In this document: positions 1 to 7,434 of the stretch, in pieces
Position numbering within the stretch: the first letter of the stretch is position 1
How the letters are laid out: every line of letters begins with the position of its first letter
Source: Vicinamibacteria bacterium
GTDB lineage: Bacteria > Acidobacteriota > Vicinamibacteria > Fen-336 > JAGNNV01
Length of the DNA stretch: 11,949 nt
Assembly (NCBI GenBank): GCA_016650185.1
Contig: JAENWE010000244.1
Location: forward strand, 1-11,949
Reading direction: 5' to 3'
Position numbers and translations under genes: made by a program
The notes under the pieces: generated by a model
Database searches by the model: none
Seen by the model: only the letters and a program-made list of their open reading frames with translations
What the model was told of the DNA's origin: nothing

Positions 1-1
1 C

Positions 2-742
2 CCCGATCGGAACGACCCGGCGGTGAAGCCCGGCGATCCATATCCGTACCAGGGCGGCCACAACCCGTTCATGCAGTACCTCGCCGCCTGGCCTCCTGCA
101 CCGAAGCCCGTTCGCATCCGGGCCGGCGAAGCGGCACGAGGCTGGGAGGAAGGGTTCTACGCGGGGACCACGTCGATTCAAGCCGCCGACGCGGAGGGCT
201 GGGTGGTCTCGATTACACCGAGCGGCGGGTGGATTCCGGCGGTCATCGGCGGACGGACGGGCATCGGACTCAGCCAGCGTGCTCAGTCTTTCGTTACCGA
301 CCCGGCCGAGAACCCATTCAACGTGATCGAGCCCGGCAAGCGGCCGCGGGTTACCCTCACGCCGACGCTCGCGCTCCGAGACGGCAGGCCCTGGATGGCC
401 TTCTCGGTGCAAGGCGGAGATTCGCAGGATCAGAATCTCCTGCAGTGTCTCTTGAACGTCCTGGAGTTCGGGATGACGCCCCAGCAGGCGGTGGAGGCGC
501 CCAACATGAACTCCTTCCAGATGATGAACTCGTTCCAGGATCACACCGCGCAACCCGGCCGCATGCTCCTGGCGTCCTCGTCCCCCCCCGCGTTGCGGGC
601 CGAGCTGCAGAGAATGGGTTACGCGCTGCAGTTCGCCGAGCGGACCTCGGGTCCGATCACGGCCATCTGGTTCGACCGCAGGCACGGGACGATGTGGGGC
701 GCCGCGAGCAATCACGGAGAGGATTACGGCGTCGTCTGGTGA
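2..742 (+). CDS. Gamma-glutamyltransferase-like Ntn-hydrolase, C-terminal part (5' end outside window)
   Basis: The frame is open from base 2 to the TGA at 740-742, so the gene starts outside the window. The visible part covers the end of the large subunit and the whole small subunit of a GGT-family (PF01019-type) enzyme. These are made as one precursor that cleaves itself, leaving a Thr as the N-terminal nucleophile. Counting the valine codon at 23 as residue 1, the GTTS stretch at 48-51 matches the processing site, with Thr49 the likely nucleophile. The order of later family landmarks is kept: GKRPRVTLTPT at 105-115, the oxyanion Gly-Gly at 131-132, and a late AVEAPN block at 156-161. Classical members act in the periplasm on glutathione and gamma-glutamyl peptides. 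Several residues that hold the glutamyl group in the E. coli enzyme appear replaced, so the substrate may differ and I give no gene symbol. The family call is firm; the reaction is not. Confidence 0.85.
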   Translation, partial: PDRNDPAVKPGDPYPYQGGHNPFMQYLAAWPPAPKPVRIRAGEAARGWEEGFYAGTTSIQAADAEGWVVSITPSGGWIPAVIGGRTGIGLSQRAQSFVTDPAENPFNVIEPGKRPRVTLTPTLALRDGRPWMAFSVQGGDSQDQNLLQCLLNVLEFGMTPQQAVEAPNMNSFQMMNSFQDHTAQPGRMLLASSSPPALRAELQRMGYALQFAERTSGPITAIWFDRRHGTMWGAASNHGEDYGVVW

Positions 743-794
743 GACACTCCTGAGGTCCTTGGCCTGAAGGGTTGTCGCTCGCGATCGTGACCGC

Positions 795-829
795 AAAGAG
801 AAAGGCCCCGGGGTCGCCCCCGGGGCCTT
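795..829 (-). terminator. Intrinsic terminator of the TonB receptor gene
   Basis: Bases 802-813 and 818-829 form a perfect 12-bp hairpin (AAGGCCCCGGGG / CCCCGGGGCCTT) around a four-base loop. Read on the minus strand, the stem runs into TTTCTCTTT, the pyrimidine tract expected of a Rho-independent terminator, 36 bases past the receptor stop codon. On the plus strand no T-run follows, so it serves the minus-strand gene best. It could still slow transcripts of the convergent GGT-like gene, whose stop lies about 60 bases before it. Confidence 0.8.
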
Positions 830-864
830 GAGGACGCAGTGGCTGCGTTCTCGGAACCCGCGAT

Positions 865-3837
865 CTAGAAGCGCAGTCCGACCGAGAACTGTGTCGTCCG
901 CGGCGTGGTGTACGCGAAACGGTTGATGGGCTGGCCGAAGGTCGGCCCCAGATCCCAGTTGACGCCCTGCTCCGGTGTGGCCGAGAAGGGGTTGAAGCGG
1001 GAGTACAGGGTCGAGTTGGTGGCGGCGGTCCGGACGGACGTGTTGATGCTGTTGAGATTCTCGAGCACCTGCCGATCGAACACGTTCTGAGCAGTGAAGC
1101 GGATGAACAGCTCGGACTTCTTGGCCAACTTGTGGGAGTAGTTCAGGCTGAGATCGGTCCGGATCTGGGTCTCGGTGCGGAAAGCGTCCGGAGCCGTGAA
1201 CGCGTAGCCCACGGTTGACGGCGGGTTCAAGTAGCCGGGATTTGTGACGTAGGGCCGCGTGTCGACCGTGCCCGTGGCGCCGTAGGGTGAGCCCGAGGCG
1301 GTCTGTTCGAGGCCCCCGACGGTCAAACGACCGAACTTCTCCGGGAGCGGCACGTCCCAGGTCGCGAAAACCCGGACGCGGTGCCGCTGGTCAGTCGCCA
1401 GATCCCCGATGGGTGAATTCCAGGAAACGTCGAAGTACTCCGAGAAACTGAGGATCCCTGATCGCGACGGGCCGCCGCCCGCGGTCTCGCCCACGTTGTT
1501 CCCGTAATTCTTGGACAACGTGTAGTTGCCTCCGAGGCCGAGGCGACTGGTCGGCCGATAACTGATCTGGGCGTTGATCGCCTTGTAATTCCGCTTCAAG
1601 GGATCGTTGACGTTCTGGGTGACGCTGGCGTCGAACGAGCGGCCGAATGGGTCGGTGACCCTCCCTGTGCTCGTGTCGGTGATGGTCGCGTAGAAGTCCT
1701 GGAATTTCCGGAAGATCCCATCCACGCGGACGAGCCCGCGGCTACCAAGCTTGCGGCTCACCCCGGCCGAGTATTCGGCGACGTTGGGCGACTTCAAGGT
1801 GCCCGAGATCCGTCCCGTCAAACCGGGGACGCTGGGCGCGGAGCGGAAGGGTCGATCGGTACCGCCGTTGGCGAAAAACCAGGCGAAGATCTGGTCCGCG
1901 GTCGCATCCTGGCTGGTGGGGTTCGCCGGGTTGCCTACGTTGATCGCCGGCCCCTGGTAGTTGTACGTGAAGTTCGCGGGCTGGCCTCCGGGAGATTGAG
2001 AGTCACCCACGGAGTTGGCGATGGCGGCCACATACTTGCCGTAGTTGGCGCTGATCGTCCATTCGCCGTCGCCCTTGGGGTCAAGGGTCACGGAAAGGCG
2101 GGGGCTGAACGCGGCGTCCTTGACCACCTGCTCGCCTACGCTGTTGGCGCCGTTGTTCCTGTCGTAGCGAAGGCCGAGGTTGAAGCTCAGATTGTTGTTA
2201 AAGCGCCAGGTGTCGTTGACGTAGGCCGAGTACGTCTTGAAGTTGTTCCCTTGAGAACTGACGGGGATCGGGTTGAACTGAATGATCGTGGAGTTGTCGT
2301 TGTTGGCGATCGGGAAGAGGTCGGTGCCCTGGATGATCGTTCCCGTGAACAGGATCCGGTAGTCGCTGCCGGACTGGTGGTTGTTGGAGAAGCGCTGATC
2401 GGAGAACCTCTCGAAGCCGGCGATGAGGTTGTGCGACCCGGCGTTCGACGTGGACAGGAAGTACGACGCCTTTCCTCCAATCGTCTGGTTGTCGCGTTTC
2501 TCGTTGTCGCAGACCCCGCAGAACGTCGGAGAGTGGTAGCGATTCCCCGTGACGTTGTCCACGAAGAGAGTGCCCTTGGTCAGGTCGGTGAAGATCGATC
2601 CGGAGCTTGCGAACGTGAACCGGCGACGGGAGTATTGGGCCTCGACGAAGAACTTGGGGGTGAGGATTCCGGAGTAGTTCGCCGAGATCAGATCCTGGGG
2701 AAGGCTCCGGTTCACCAGGCTCGCCAGGTCCATGACGTTCCCGAAGCGGTTACCGGTCTCGTCGAATTGGATCTTGGAATAAGCGCCCTTGATGTTGTGC
2801 TTTGAGTTGAGCGCGTAGGTCAGTTTGCCCTCGTAGCGCTTTTCATTCCGCTGGTTGATGAAGCTGATGTTGGTGGCCGTGGTCTGTGCGCCCGCCGGGT
2901 TGTTTTCGATGCGAGCGGCGCCGAAGAACCAGAGCTTGTCCTTCATGATCGGGCCGCCGAGCGTGGCCTCGTAAGTGGGCACAATGTTCGTAGTGCGTGA
3001 GGCTGCGTCCGTCGGCGTGCAGGAGGCGGAAACCGGCTGGTTCAGTGTGTCGCAGGGGTAGTTCGACGCTGTCCTCCAGGTGCCCTTGTCGAACGTGGTC
3101 CGGAACGACCCGCTGAAAGTGTTGCCGCCGGACTTTGTCACCGCGTTGGAGACGCCGCCCGCGAAACGGCCGTACTCTGCCGAGATCGCGGCGGTTGAGA
3201 CCGTAGTCTCCTGGATCGCGTCCTCGATGAAGATGCTCAGCGGGGTGTTGCGGATGTTGTCCTGGACGGCCACGCCATTCACGAGGAACAGGTTCTCGAA
3301 CGACATGGCGCCGGAGATGGTCACGGCGTTGTTCACCGCGGTCTGATGCGCCCCCGGAGCAAGCAGCAAGGCGGCGAAGGGGGTTCGTGCGGTGGGCAGC
3401 TTGTCCAGAAGATCCTGGCTGTAAGTACTCGCCACCGCGGAGGTCTGAGTAAACTCAGTGGAGACGTGGCCGACGACCGTGACTTCCTCGGTCTGCCCGG
3501 CCAGGGACATCCTGGCGTTGTAGGGCCTGTTCTCCGACAACTTGAGGTCGAGAGTGACCTTGAGCGGCTTGAAGCCCGCCAGATCGAAGGTGATGGTGTA
3601 GTCGCCAGCGGGCAGGAAGGGGAAGATGTAGTCGCCGTTGGCGGTGGTGACGGCGGTGTGCACGCCCTGGAGCCTTGGTGAGCTGATCGAGACCGAAACA
3701 CCGGGCAGGGGCAGCCCATCCGGGTCGACGACCTGGCCGGAGATGGTTCCGGTGAGGGTCCCCTGTGAGAAGGCCGGCACGGCCAGCCAGACCGCAACGG
3801 TCAAGGCCAGACAAAACCTGAGTCGAATAAGACGCAT
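865..3837 (-). CDS. TonB-dependent outer-membrane receptor with carboxypeptidase-regulatory-like N-terminal domain
   Basis: A 990-residue outer-membrane transporter or receptor energised by TonB-ExbBD; its ligand is unknown. From the chosen start, residues 1-25 are a signal peptide (MRLIRLR, a hydrophobic core, then VPAFSQ). Residues about 30-115 form a carboxypeptidase-regulatory-like beta-sandwich (GQVVDPDGLPLPGV, then NGDYIFPFLPAGDY). EEVTVVG at 117-123 resembles a TonB box. A plug domain follows to about 240 (LPTARTPFAALLLAPG, FLVNGV, SAEYGRFAGGVSNAVTKSG). The rest is the beta-barrel, ending in ...QFSVGLRF with the terminal Phe typical of BAM-inserted barrels. This architecture is the Oar-like type abundant in Acidobacteriota. 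I chose the ATG at 3837 because AGAGGA lies six bases upstream and the signal peptide starts there; an in-frame ATG at 3876 has no ribosome binding site. Its own leader and terminator suggest a single-gene transcript. Neighbouring peptidases make a peptide ligand possible but unproven. Confidence 0.93.
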   Translation of the reverse strand: MRLIRLRFCLALTVAVWLAVPAFSQGTLTGTISGQVVDPDGLPLPGVSVSISSPRLQGVHTAVTTANGDYIFPFLPAGDYTITFDLAGFKPLKVTLDLKLSENRPYNARMSLAGQTEEVTVVGHVSTEFTQTSAVASTYSQDLLDKLPTARTPFAALLLAPGAHQTAVNNAVTISGAMSFENLFLVNGVAVQDNIRNTPLSIFIEDAIQETTVSTAAISAEYGRFAGGVSNAVTKSGGNTFSGSFRTTFDKGTWRTASNYPCDTLNQPVSASCTPTDAASRTTNIVPTYEATLGGPIMKDKLWFFGAARIENNPAGAQTTATNISFINQRNEKRYEGKLTYALNSKHNIKGAYSKIQFDETGNRFGNVMDLASLVNRSLPQDLISANYSGILTPKFFVEAQYSRRRFTFASSGSIFTDLTKGTLFVDNVTGNRYHSPTFCGVCDNEKRDNQTIGGKASYFLSTSNAGSHNLIAGFERFSDQRFSNNHQSGSDYRILFTGTIIQGTDLFPIANNDNSTIIQFNPIPVSSQGNNFKTYSAYVNDTWRFNNNLSFNLGLRYDRNNGANSVGEQVVKDAAFSPRLSVTLDPKGDGEWTISANYGKYVAAIANSVGDSQSPGGQPANFTYNYQGPAINVGNPANPTSQDATADQIFAWFFANGGTDRPFRSAPSVPGLTGRISGTLKSPNVAEYSAGVSRKLGSRGLVRVDGIFRKFQDFYATITDTSTGRVTDPFGRSFDASVTQNVNDPLKRNYKAINAQISYRPTSRLGLGGNYTLSKNYGNNVGETAGGGPSRSGILSFSEYFDVSWNSPIGDLATDQRHRVRVFATWDVPLPEKFGRLTVGGLEQTASGSPYGATGTVDTRPYVTNPGYLNPPSTVGYAFTAPDAFRTETQIRTDLSLNYSHKLAKKSELFIRFTAQNVFDRQVLENLNSINTSVRTAATNSTLYSRFNPFSATPEQGVNWDLGPTFGQPINRFAYTTPRTTQFSVGLRF

Positions 3838-3843
3838 AGTAGT

Positions 3844-3849
3844 TCCTCT
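3844..3849 (-). promoter_or_regulatory. Ribosome binding site of the TonB receptor
   Basis: The minus strand reads AGAGGA six bases before the ATG at 3837. It decides the start codon: the longer in-frame start at 3876 has no purine-rich sequence in front of it and would place 13 extra residues before the signal peptide. Confidence 0.75.
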
Positions 3850-3870
3850 TGAAGTTTCAGTAGATAAAAC

Positions 3871-3883
3871 GGCCATTGTGGCC
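3871..3883. promoter_or_regulatory. Small palindrome in the TonB receptor leader, possible operator
   Basis: GGCCA-TTG-TGGCC is a perfect five-base inverted repeat with a three-base spacer, 34 bases upstream of the receptor start. GGCCATT recurs in direct orientation at 3896-3902, 25 bases away. On the minus strand the palindrome lies between a weak -35-like TGACTT and a -10-like TTTTAT, where a repressor could act. The motif is short and GGCC-rich in a GC-rich genome, so chance is a real alternative. Confidence 0.25.
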
Positions 3884-4138
3884 TATGAAGTCACTGGCCA
3901 TTCCGCAGCAAGGGCCGTGCCGCTCGCCGGACCCGGATTTGACCCCCAACTCGTGCAGTCATCGTGAGGAACCAGCCCCGGCATGATCCAAGGCTTTGGA
4001 GTTCGGTCCATGAGCACTCGCCTGTAAAGAGGCATGATTGGCATGGCAGGCGTTCGCCTGTCAGGGTTAGACCCAGGCCGTGCCCCGCCGACCCGAACCG
4101 CCGTGCGGTCGGCCGAAGCACCACTGCGGCTCCAGGCT

Positions 4139-5398
4139 CTACGCCTCGGCGAGTTCCTTGAGCGCTCCGACGAAGTGATCGAGTTCGGCGGTTGAGGTGT
4201 ACAGATGCGGAGTGATGCGCGCGCCGTGAACGTTGGCGGTGTCGATGGCCACCGTCCAGATCCGGTATTTGTCGAGGAGTGCCCTGGAGAGATCCTTCGG
4301 AGCGAGACCGCGAAGGCCTACGTTTGCGATGGCGCAGGAGCGGTTCGGATCCTTTGGGGTGTTGACCACGACGTTCGGGACATCTCGAACCCGGCTCGTC
4401 CAGTAGTTCTGGAGGTAGCGGAGGCGGGCCTCCTTCCGCTCGATGCCGATGCTCTCGTGGAAATCGATCGCGCTCATGATGGCGAGATCGGTGTGCACCG
4501 GATGCGTGCCCGTGTGATTCAGTTTCTTGATATCCGTGTCGGCCACGTTCCGGTCCCCGAAAATCGGCCAGAGTTTCGCGATCCGGTCCCGGCGCACGTA
4601 GAGAGCGCCCGCCCCCAGATTGGCGCCAAGCCACTTGTGGAGGCTGGTGCCGTAGTAGTCGCAGTCGAGGTCGGGGATCTTGAAATTGAGATGGGCGAAG
4701 GCATGGGCCCCATCCACCATGACCTGAACGTCCCTGCGGTGGGCCATGTCCGCGATCTTTCGCACGGGCAGGATGTGGCCGCTGATATTGACCATGTGGC
4801 AGACCATGAGCAGGCGCGTTTTGGGCGTGATCGCGCTCGCGTACAACTCCACGATCTCATCGTCCGACTTGGGATCAAGGGGAAGGGACACCCGCCGGTT
4901 GACCATCCCGTAGCGCTTGCCCTGTAGCTCGAACATCGAGAGCATCGCTCCGTAGTCCTGCTCCGCCATCACCGCCTCGTCCCCCGGCTTCCAGTCGAAG
5001 CCTGCGATCACGGTGTCGAGCGACTCCGTGGTGTTTCGCGTGATGATCAGTTCTTCGGGTGAACATCCGGCCATGGCCGAAAGACGCGTGCGCACGGCCA
5101 GCTTGTCGTCAGTCTGCCGGGTTCGCATGTAGTAGGAGGCCTCGGTGTTGATCTCCCGCACCCGGGCGATGAAGTCCTCCAGGACCGCTTGCGGCTGCAT
5201 GCAGTAGTAGCCGTTCTCGAGATTGATGTAGTCGGACTTCAGCTTGAACCCCCCGCGGACCCTGGCCCAAAAGGCCTCATCCTGCGCGAGATCCCCAGGA
5301 GCCGTGTTCGCAACCTCGGCGAAAAGCGCCTTCACGTCCGCCAGGGCCAGGCAAAGCGAGGCGCCGCCGAGGGTGTGGAGAAAATCACGCTTGTTCAT
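4139..5398 (-). CDS. Exported class-V-fold PLP-dependent enzyme (isopenicillin-N-epimerase / cysteine-desulfurase-like)
   Basis: A 419-residue fold-type-I PLP enzyme of aminotransferase class V. The cofactor-binding features are in place: MVDGAHAF at 227-234 with Asp229 for the pyridine nitrogen, and TSLHKWLG at 251-258 with Lys255 as the Schiff-base lysine. RNTTESLDTV at 121-130 is the phosphate-side loop. Overall it resembles CefD-like epimerases and related lyases of unknown substrate rather than NifS/IscS, because I see no mobile catalytic-cysteine loop. The N-terminus (NKRDFLHTLGGASLCLALA) looks like a Tat leader with Lys-Arg in place of Arg-Arg, which suggests a folded, cofactor-loaded protein exported to the periplasm. 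The start lies 15 bases after the stop of the M28 peptidase gene, so the two are probably cotranscribed. The start is supported by the leader and by AAGGA overlapping the upstream stop, though its 12-base spacing is long. The reaction cannot be told from sequence. Confidence 0.85.
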   Translation of the reverse strand: MNKRDFLHTLGGASLCLALADVKALFAEVANTAPGDLAQDEAFWARVRGGFKLKSDYINLENGYYCMQPQAVLEDFIARVREINTEASYYMRTRQTDDKLAVRTRLSAMAGCSPEELIITRNTTESLDTVIAGFDWKPGDEAVMAEQDYGAMLSMFELQGKRYGMVNRRVSLPLDPKSDDEIVELYASAITPKTRLLMVCHMVNISGHILPVRKIADMAHRRDVQVMVDGAHAFAHLNFKIPDLDCDYYGTSLHKWLGANLGAGALYVRRDRIAKLWPIFGDRNVADTDIKKLNHTGTHPVHTDLAIMSAIDFHESIGIERKEARLRYLQNYWTSRVRDVPNVVVNTPKDPNRSCAIANVGLRGLAPKDLSRALLDKYRIWTVAIDTANVHGARITPHLYTSTAELDHFVGALKELAEA

Positions 5399-5413
5399 GG
5401 GTGCTTGGGATCC

Positions 5414-6733
5414 TTATTTTTTGATGGTCGCGCCGGCGAGCTGGGCAATGGCCGCGAGGGTGGTCTGAGCCGCGTTGAGCCCGAGGCGGAAGTCCTTGTC
5501 GGAGTAGGTCGAGAAAACATCACTCGGCTGGTGCCAGTTCGGATCCCAGCCCGCGCCGATGTGCATGCCGCGTTCGTTCTCTCGCAGGCTGATCGCGGGA
5601 ACGAGGTCCATGAAGGGCGTGGAGTCCGTGTTCGTCATATGCGGGCCGACCGCGGCGGGATAGTCGGTCGCGTACTTGTCGTTCGCGGCTCGGAAGAACC
5701 ACGCGAGTTTCGCGGCAGCGTCAGCCTGCTTCGCGGTCGACTGGAATTCGATGTTGACGTCAGCCTCGAGGCGCTGCACCTTTGGAGACACGAAGACCGG
5801 CCGGCCCGCCGCATCGAGCACCTGCTTGCCCTTAGGGTCGAGCTGCGGAATGGGCATGCCGTGGTCCCACAACATCATGTCGTGCTGGATCATCCCGAGC
5901 CATTTCGGCTCGGGGTACTTGCCGGATCCCTTGGGCTCTTCGATACCCTGAAGGTCCTTGCGTTGAGCCACGTAGGCATAGGCTCCGTTCAAACCGGACT
6001 CTTCATTGTTCCACAGAGCGAACCGAATGGAACGCTCGGTCTCGACGCCTCGCTTTGACAGGATCCGCGCCAGTTCCATCACCAGCGCGGTGCCGGATCC
6101 GTCGTCGTTCGCTGCTTCATTGAAGCCGTGGCCGTCCAGGTGACCGCCCACGATGTACATCTCCTCCGGGTGGGTGGCGCCGATCTTGGTGCAGTAGACC
6201 TCTTCTCGTGGCGTGGTTCCTGGCGGAGTCTGCTCGGCGTCCAGCGAGCGAAGCGTCTCGTCGGGTTGACGCATCGGATCGGTGTTGACGCCCGTGCGCG
6301 CGCGATTGCCGAACAGCGTGCTTCCGCCCTGTCCTGGAGGACCGCCCAGACCGCCGCTCCTTGGGCCGGTGGGCTGGCGCGGGGTGGCGCCTGGCGCCGG
6401 CGTGGGTCGAGGCGCCGGCGGTGTGAAGTCGTAACGGATCCGCTCGGTGTTCGCGCACCCATAGCTCTTGAGCTGAGCTTCAATCCAGTCGACCGCTTTC
6501 CGATTTCGTTCCGTTCCCTGACGCCGGTCGCCGAATTGCGTCAGTCCCTTGATCGTGGACTTGTAGGCCTCAAGATCGAGTTGCTTCACCAGTGCTTCCA
6601 CCGGATCGTCGGGGCCGGGTGAGGCTTTTGCCTGGGCCAGAGTTTGTTCGGCCAAAGTCGGAGGGGCAACGGTGAGGGCGGCGGCGAGGATCGAGGCGAG
6701 ACGATGCCGGCGGGGACGGTGAGGGATTCGCAT
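5414..6733 (-). CDS. Secreted M28-family zinc peptidase
   Basis: A 439-residue precursor of a two-zinc exopeptidase (M28; aminopeptidase Y/S or glutamate-carboxypeptidase-like). Residues 1-28 form a signal peptide (RRHR, a hydrophobic core, then PPTLA). All metal-site residues of the family can be placed: His198 in GGHLDGHG, Asp210 in NEAANDDGSG, the Glu244-Glu245 pair (general base and ligand) in WNNEESGLNG, Asp285 in QHDMM, and His401 in NWHQPSDV. An active enzyme is therefore expected, acting in the periplasm or outside the cell on short peptides. Between the N-terminal helical part and the catalytic core lies a Pro/Gly/Arg-rich insert (about 104-140) that looks disordered. The start has AGGAG five bases upstream. 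The gene begins 70 bases after the methyltransferase stop and ends 15 bases before the PLP-enzyme start. The exact specificity (aminopeptidase or carboxypeptidase) cannot be read from the sequence. Confidence 0.92.
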   Translation of the reverse strand: MRIPHRPRRHRLASILAAALTVAPPTLAEQTLAQAKASPGPDDPVEALVKQLDLEAYKSTIKGLTQFGDRRQGTERNRKAVDWIEAQLKSYGCANTERIRYDFTPPAPRPTPAPGATPRQPTGPRSGGLGGPPGQGGSTLFGNRARTGVNTDPMRQPDETLRSLDAEQTPPGTTPREEVYCTKIGATHPEEMYIVGGHLDGHGFNEAANDDGSGTALVMELARILSKRGVETERSIRFALWNNEESGLNGAYAYVAQRKDLQGIEEPKGSGKYPEPKWLGMIQHDMMLWDHGMPIPQLDPKGKQVLDAAGRPVFVSPKVQRLEADVNIEFQSTAKQADAAAKLAWFFRAANDKYATDYPAAVGPHMTNTDSTPFMDLVPAISLRENERGMHIGAGWDPNWHQPSDVFSTYSDKDFRLGLNAAQTTLAAIAQLAGATIKK

Positions 6734-6738
6734 CAGGA

Positions 6739-6743
6739 CTCCT
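6739..6743 (-). promoter_or_regulatory. Ribosome binding site of the M28 peptidase
   Basis: The minus strand reads AGGAG, five bases before the ATG at 6733. It is one of the strongest Shine-Dalgarno sequences in the window and fixes the start immediately before the signal peptide. Confidence 0.75.
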
Positions 6744-6803
6744 GGAAATTGAGGTCGCGCCCAAGTGAACCCGAAGTGTAACGCCTCTTGCCGCCGCTAT
6801 CGG

Positions 6804-7403
6804 CTACTTGCGGCACCGGTAGACGAAGGCCGGCGGCACGTTCCGCCACACCACGGCCGAGGTTTCGACGCAGCTGAATCGCGAGTCCAGAAGCTCCCGG
6901 AAGCGGCGTCCCGGCGGCATCCAGGCTGCGTGAGAGTAAGCAAACGTGGCAAACCGACCGCCCGGCCGGAGCGCGTTCACCGTGGCGTCCAGGAGGGTCG
7001 CCTGGCGCTCGGGCGAGAACGCCGCCCAGGGGAGTCCACTGATGGCCGAGTCCACCGACTTGCGGCCGGCGGCCTGGAGGTGACGGTCGAGATGCTCGAC
7101 GGAGTCGTTCACCACCTGGACGCCTGGAAATCGGTCGGACAGGGCCTTCGCCATGTCGCGGTTGATCTCAAAGCACAGAAATCGGGCCTCGGGCCTCAAC
7201 TGGCCTTCAATGACGCGGGTGAAGACGCCGGTCCCCGGACCCAGCTCAACCACCGTGTCCGCGTCAGGAAGCTCCATCCCTTCCACCATGGCTTGGGCCA
7301 GCCAGGCGGAGCTTGGAGTGATGGAGCCGGTGTCGAAAGGCCGTTTGGCGAAAGCGGCGAGGAATTTGGCGCGATCCCGCATGAGTCGAGAGGATTCTCG
7401 CAC
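6804..7403 (-). CDS. SAM-dependent methyltransferase, phospholipid N-methyltransferase-like
   Basis: A class I Rossmann-fold methyltransferase of 199 residues from the chosen start. Motif I is VVELGPGTG at 51-59; the acidic residue closing strand 2 is Glu79 in CFEIN; SGLPWAAF at 122-129 sits where the family has its motif IV substrate loop. The N-terminal pattern (FLAAFAKRPFDTGSITPSS) and short length match the PmtA / COG3963 group, relatives of KsgA, which methylate phosphatidylethanolamine at the membrane. A related small-molecule or RNA methyltransferase is the alternative. Start choice: GTG at 7403 has AGGGA five bases upstream. An in-frame GTG at 7433 would begin one base after the previous stop, giving 209 residues and translational coupling, but has no ribosome binding site. 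An ATG at 7382 is a weaker third choice. The gene follows the JAMM-like gene very closely, so cotranscription is likely. Confidence 0.82.
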   Translation of the reverse strand: MRESSRLMRDRAKFLAAFAKRPFDTGSITPSSAWLAQAMVEGMELPDADTVVELGPGTGVFTRVIEGQLRPEARFLCFEINRDMAKALSDRFPGVQVVNDSVEHLDRHLQAAGRKSVDSAISGLPWAAFSPERQATLLDATVNALRPGGRFATFAYSHAAWMPPGRRFRELLDSRFSCVETSAVVWRNVPPAFVYRCRK

Positions 7404-7434
7404 GGGAGTCCCTGGTCGAAAGGTGTGGGCCACA

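Larger units (their letters stand above)
3838..4138. other. Intergenic region between the PLP-enzyme gene and the TonB receptor
   Basis: These 301 bases contain no gene I can support. They hold the receptor ribosome binding site, the GGCCATTGTGGCC palindrome and a weak minus-strand promoter candidate (TGACTT, 18 bases, TTTTAT). At about 4045-4062 a short stem-loop, GGCAGGC-GTTC-GCCTGTC, lies downstream of the PLP-enzyme gene but has no following T-run, so it is a poor terminator. An alternative minus-strand frame runs through the region from within the PLP-enzyme gene; its composition (Arg/Ser-rich, no motif) marks it as a shadow. Confidence 0.5.

Noticed and set aside
1996..2805. A 269-codon open frame antisense to the TonB receptor
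   Set aside because: Val/Gly/Arg/Asp-rich with no motif, while the opposite strand carries a continuous receptor barrel.
3920..3985. A tRNA-like stretch on the minus strand: GGGTCAAATCC resembles a T-arm, and GCCGG/CCGGC could pair as an acceptor
   Set aside because: The span between the pairing ends is too short for a tRNA, the loop lacks the TTC start, and no anticodon or D-arm can be placed.
4045..4062. GGCAGGC-GTTC-GCCTGTC stem-loop downstream of the PLP-enzyme gene as a terminator
   Set aside because: Seven base pairs including one G-U, with no T-run on either side; too weak to call.
3891..4634. A 247-codon minus-strand frame overlapping the end of the PLP-enzyme gene and the gap after it
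   Set aside because: Most of it overlaps the PLP-enzyme gene in another frame; it is rich in Arg, Gly, Ser and His with no motif and has no ribosome binding site.
5189..6058. A 289-codon open frame spanning the opposite strand of the M28 and PLP-enzyme genes
   Set aside because: It crosses the junction of two well-supported genes on the other strand and shows no recognisable sequence.
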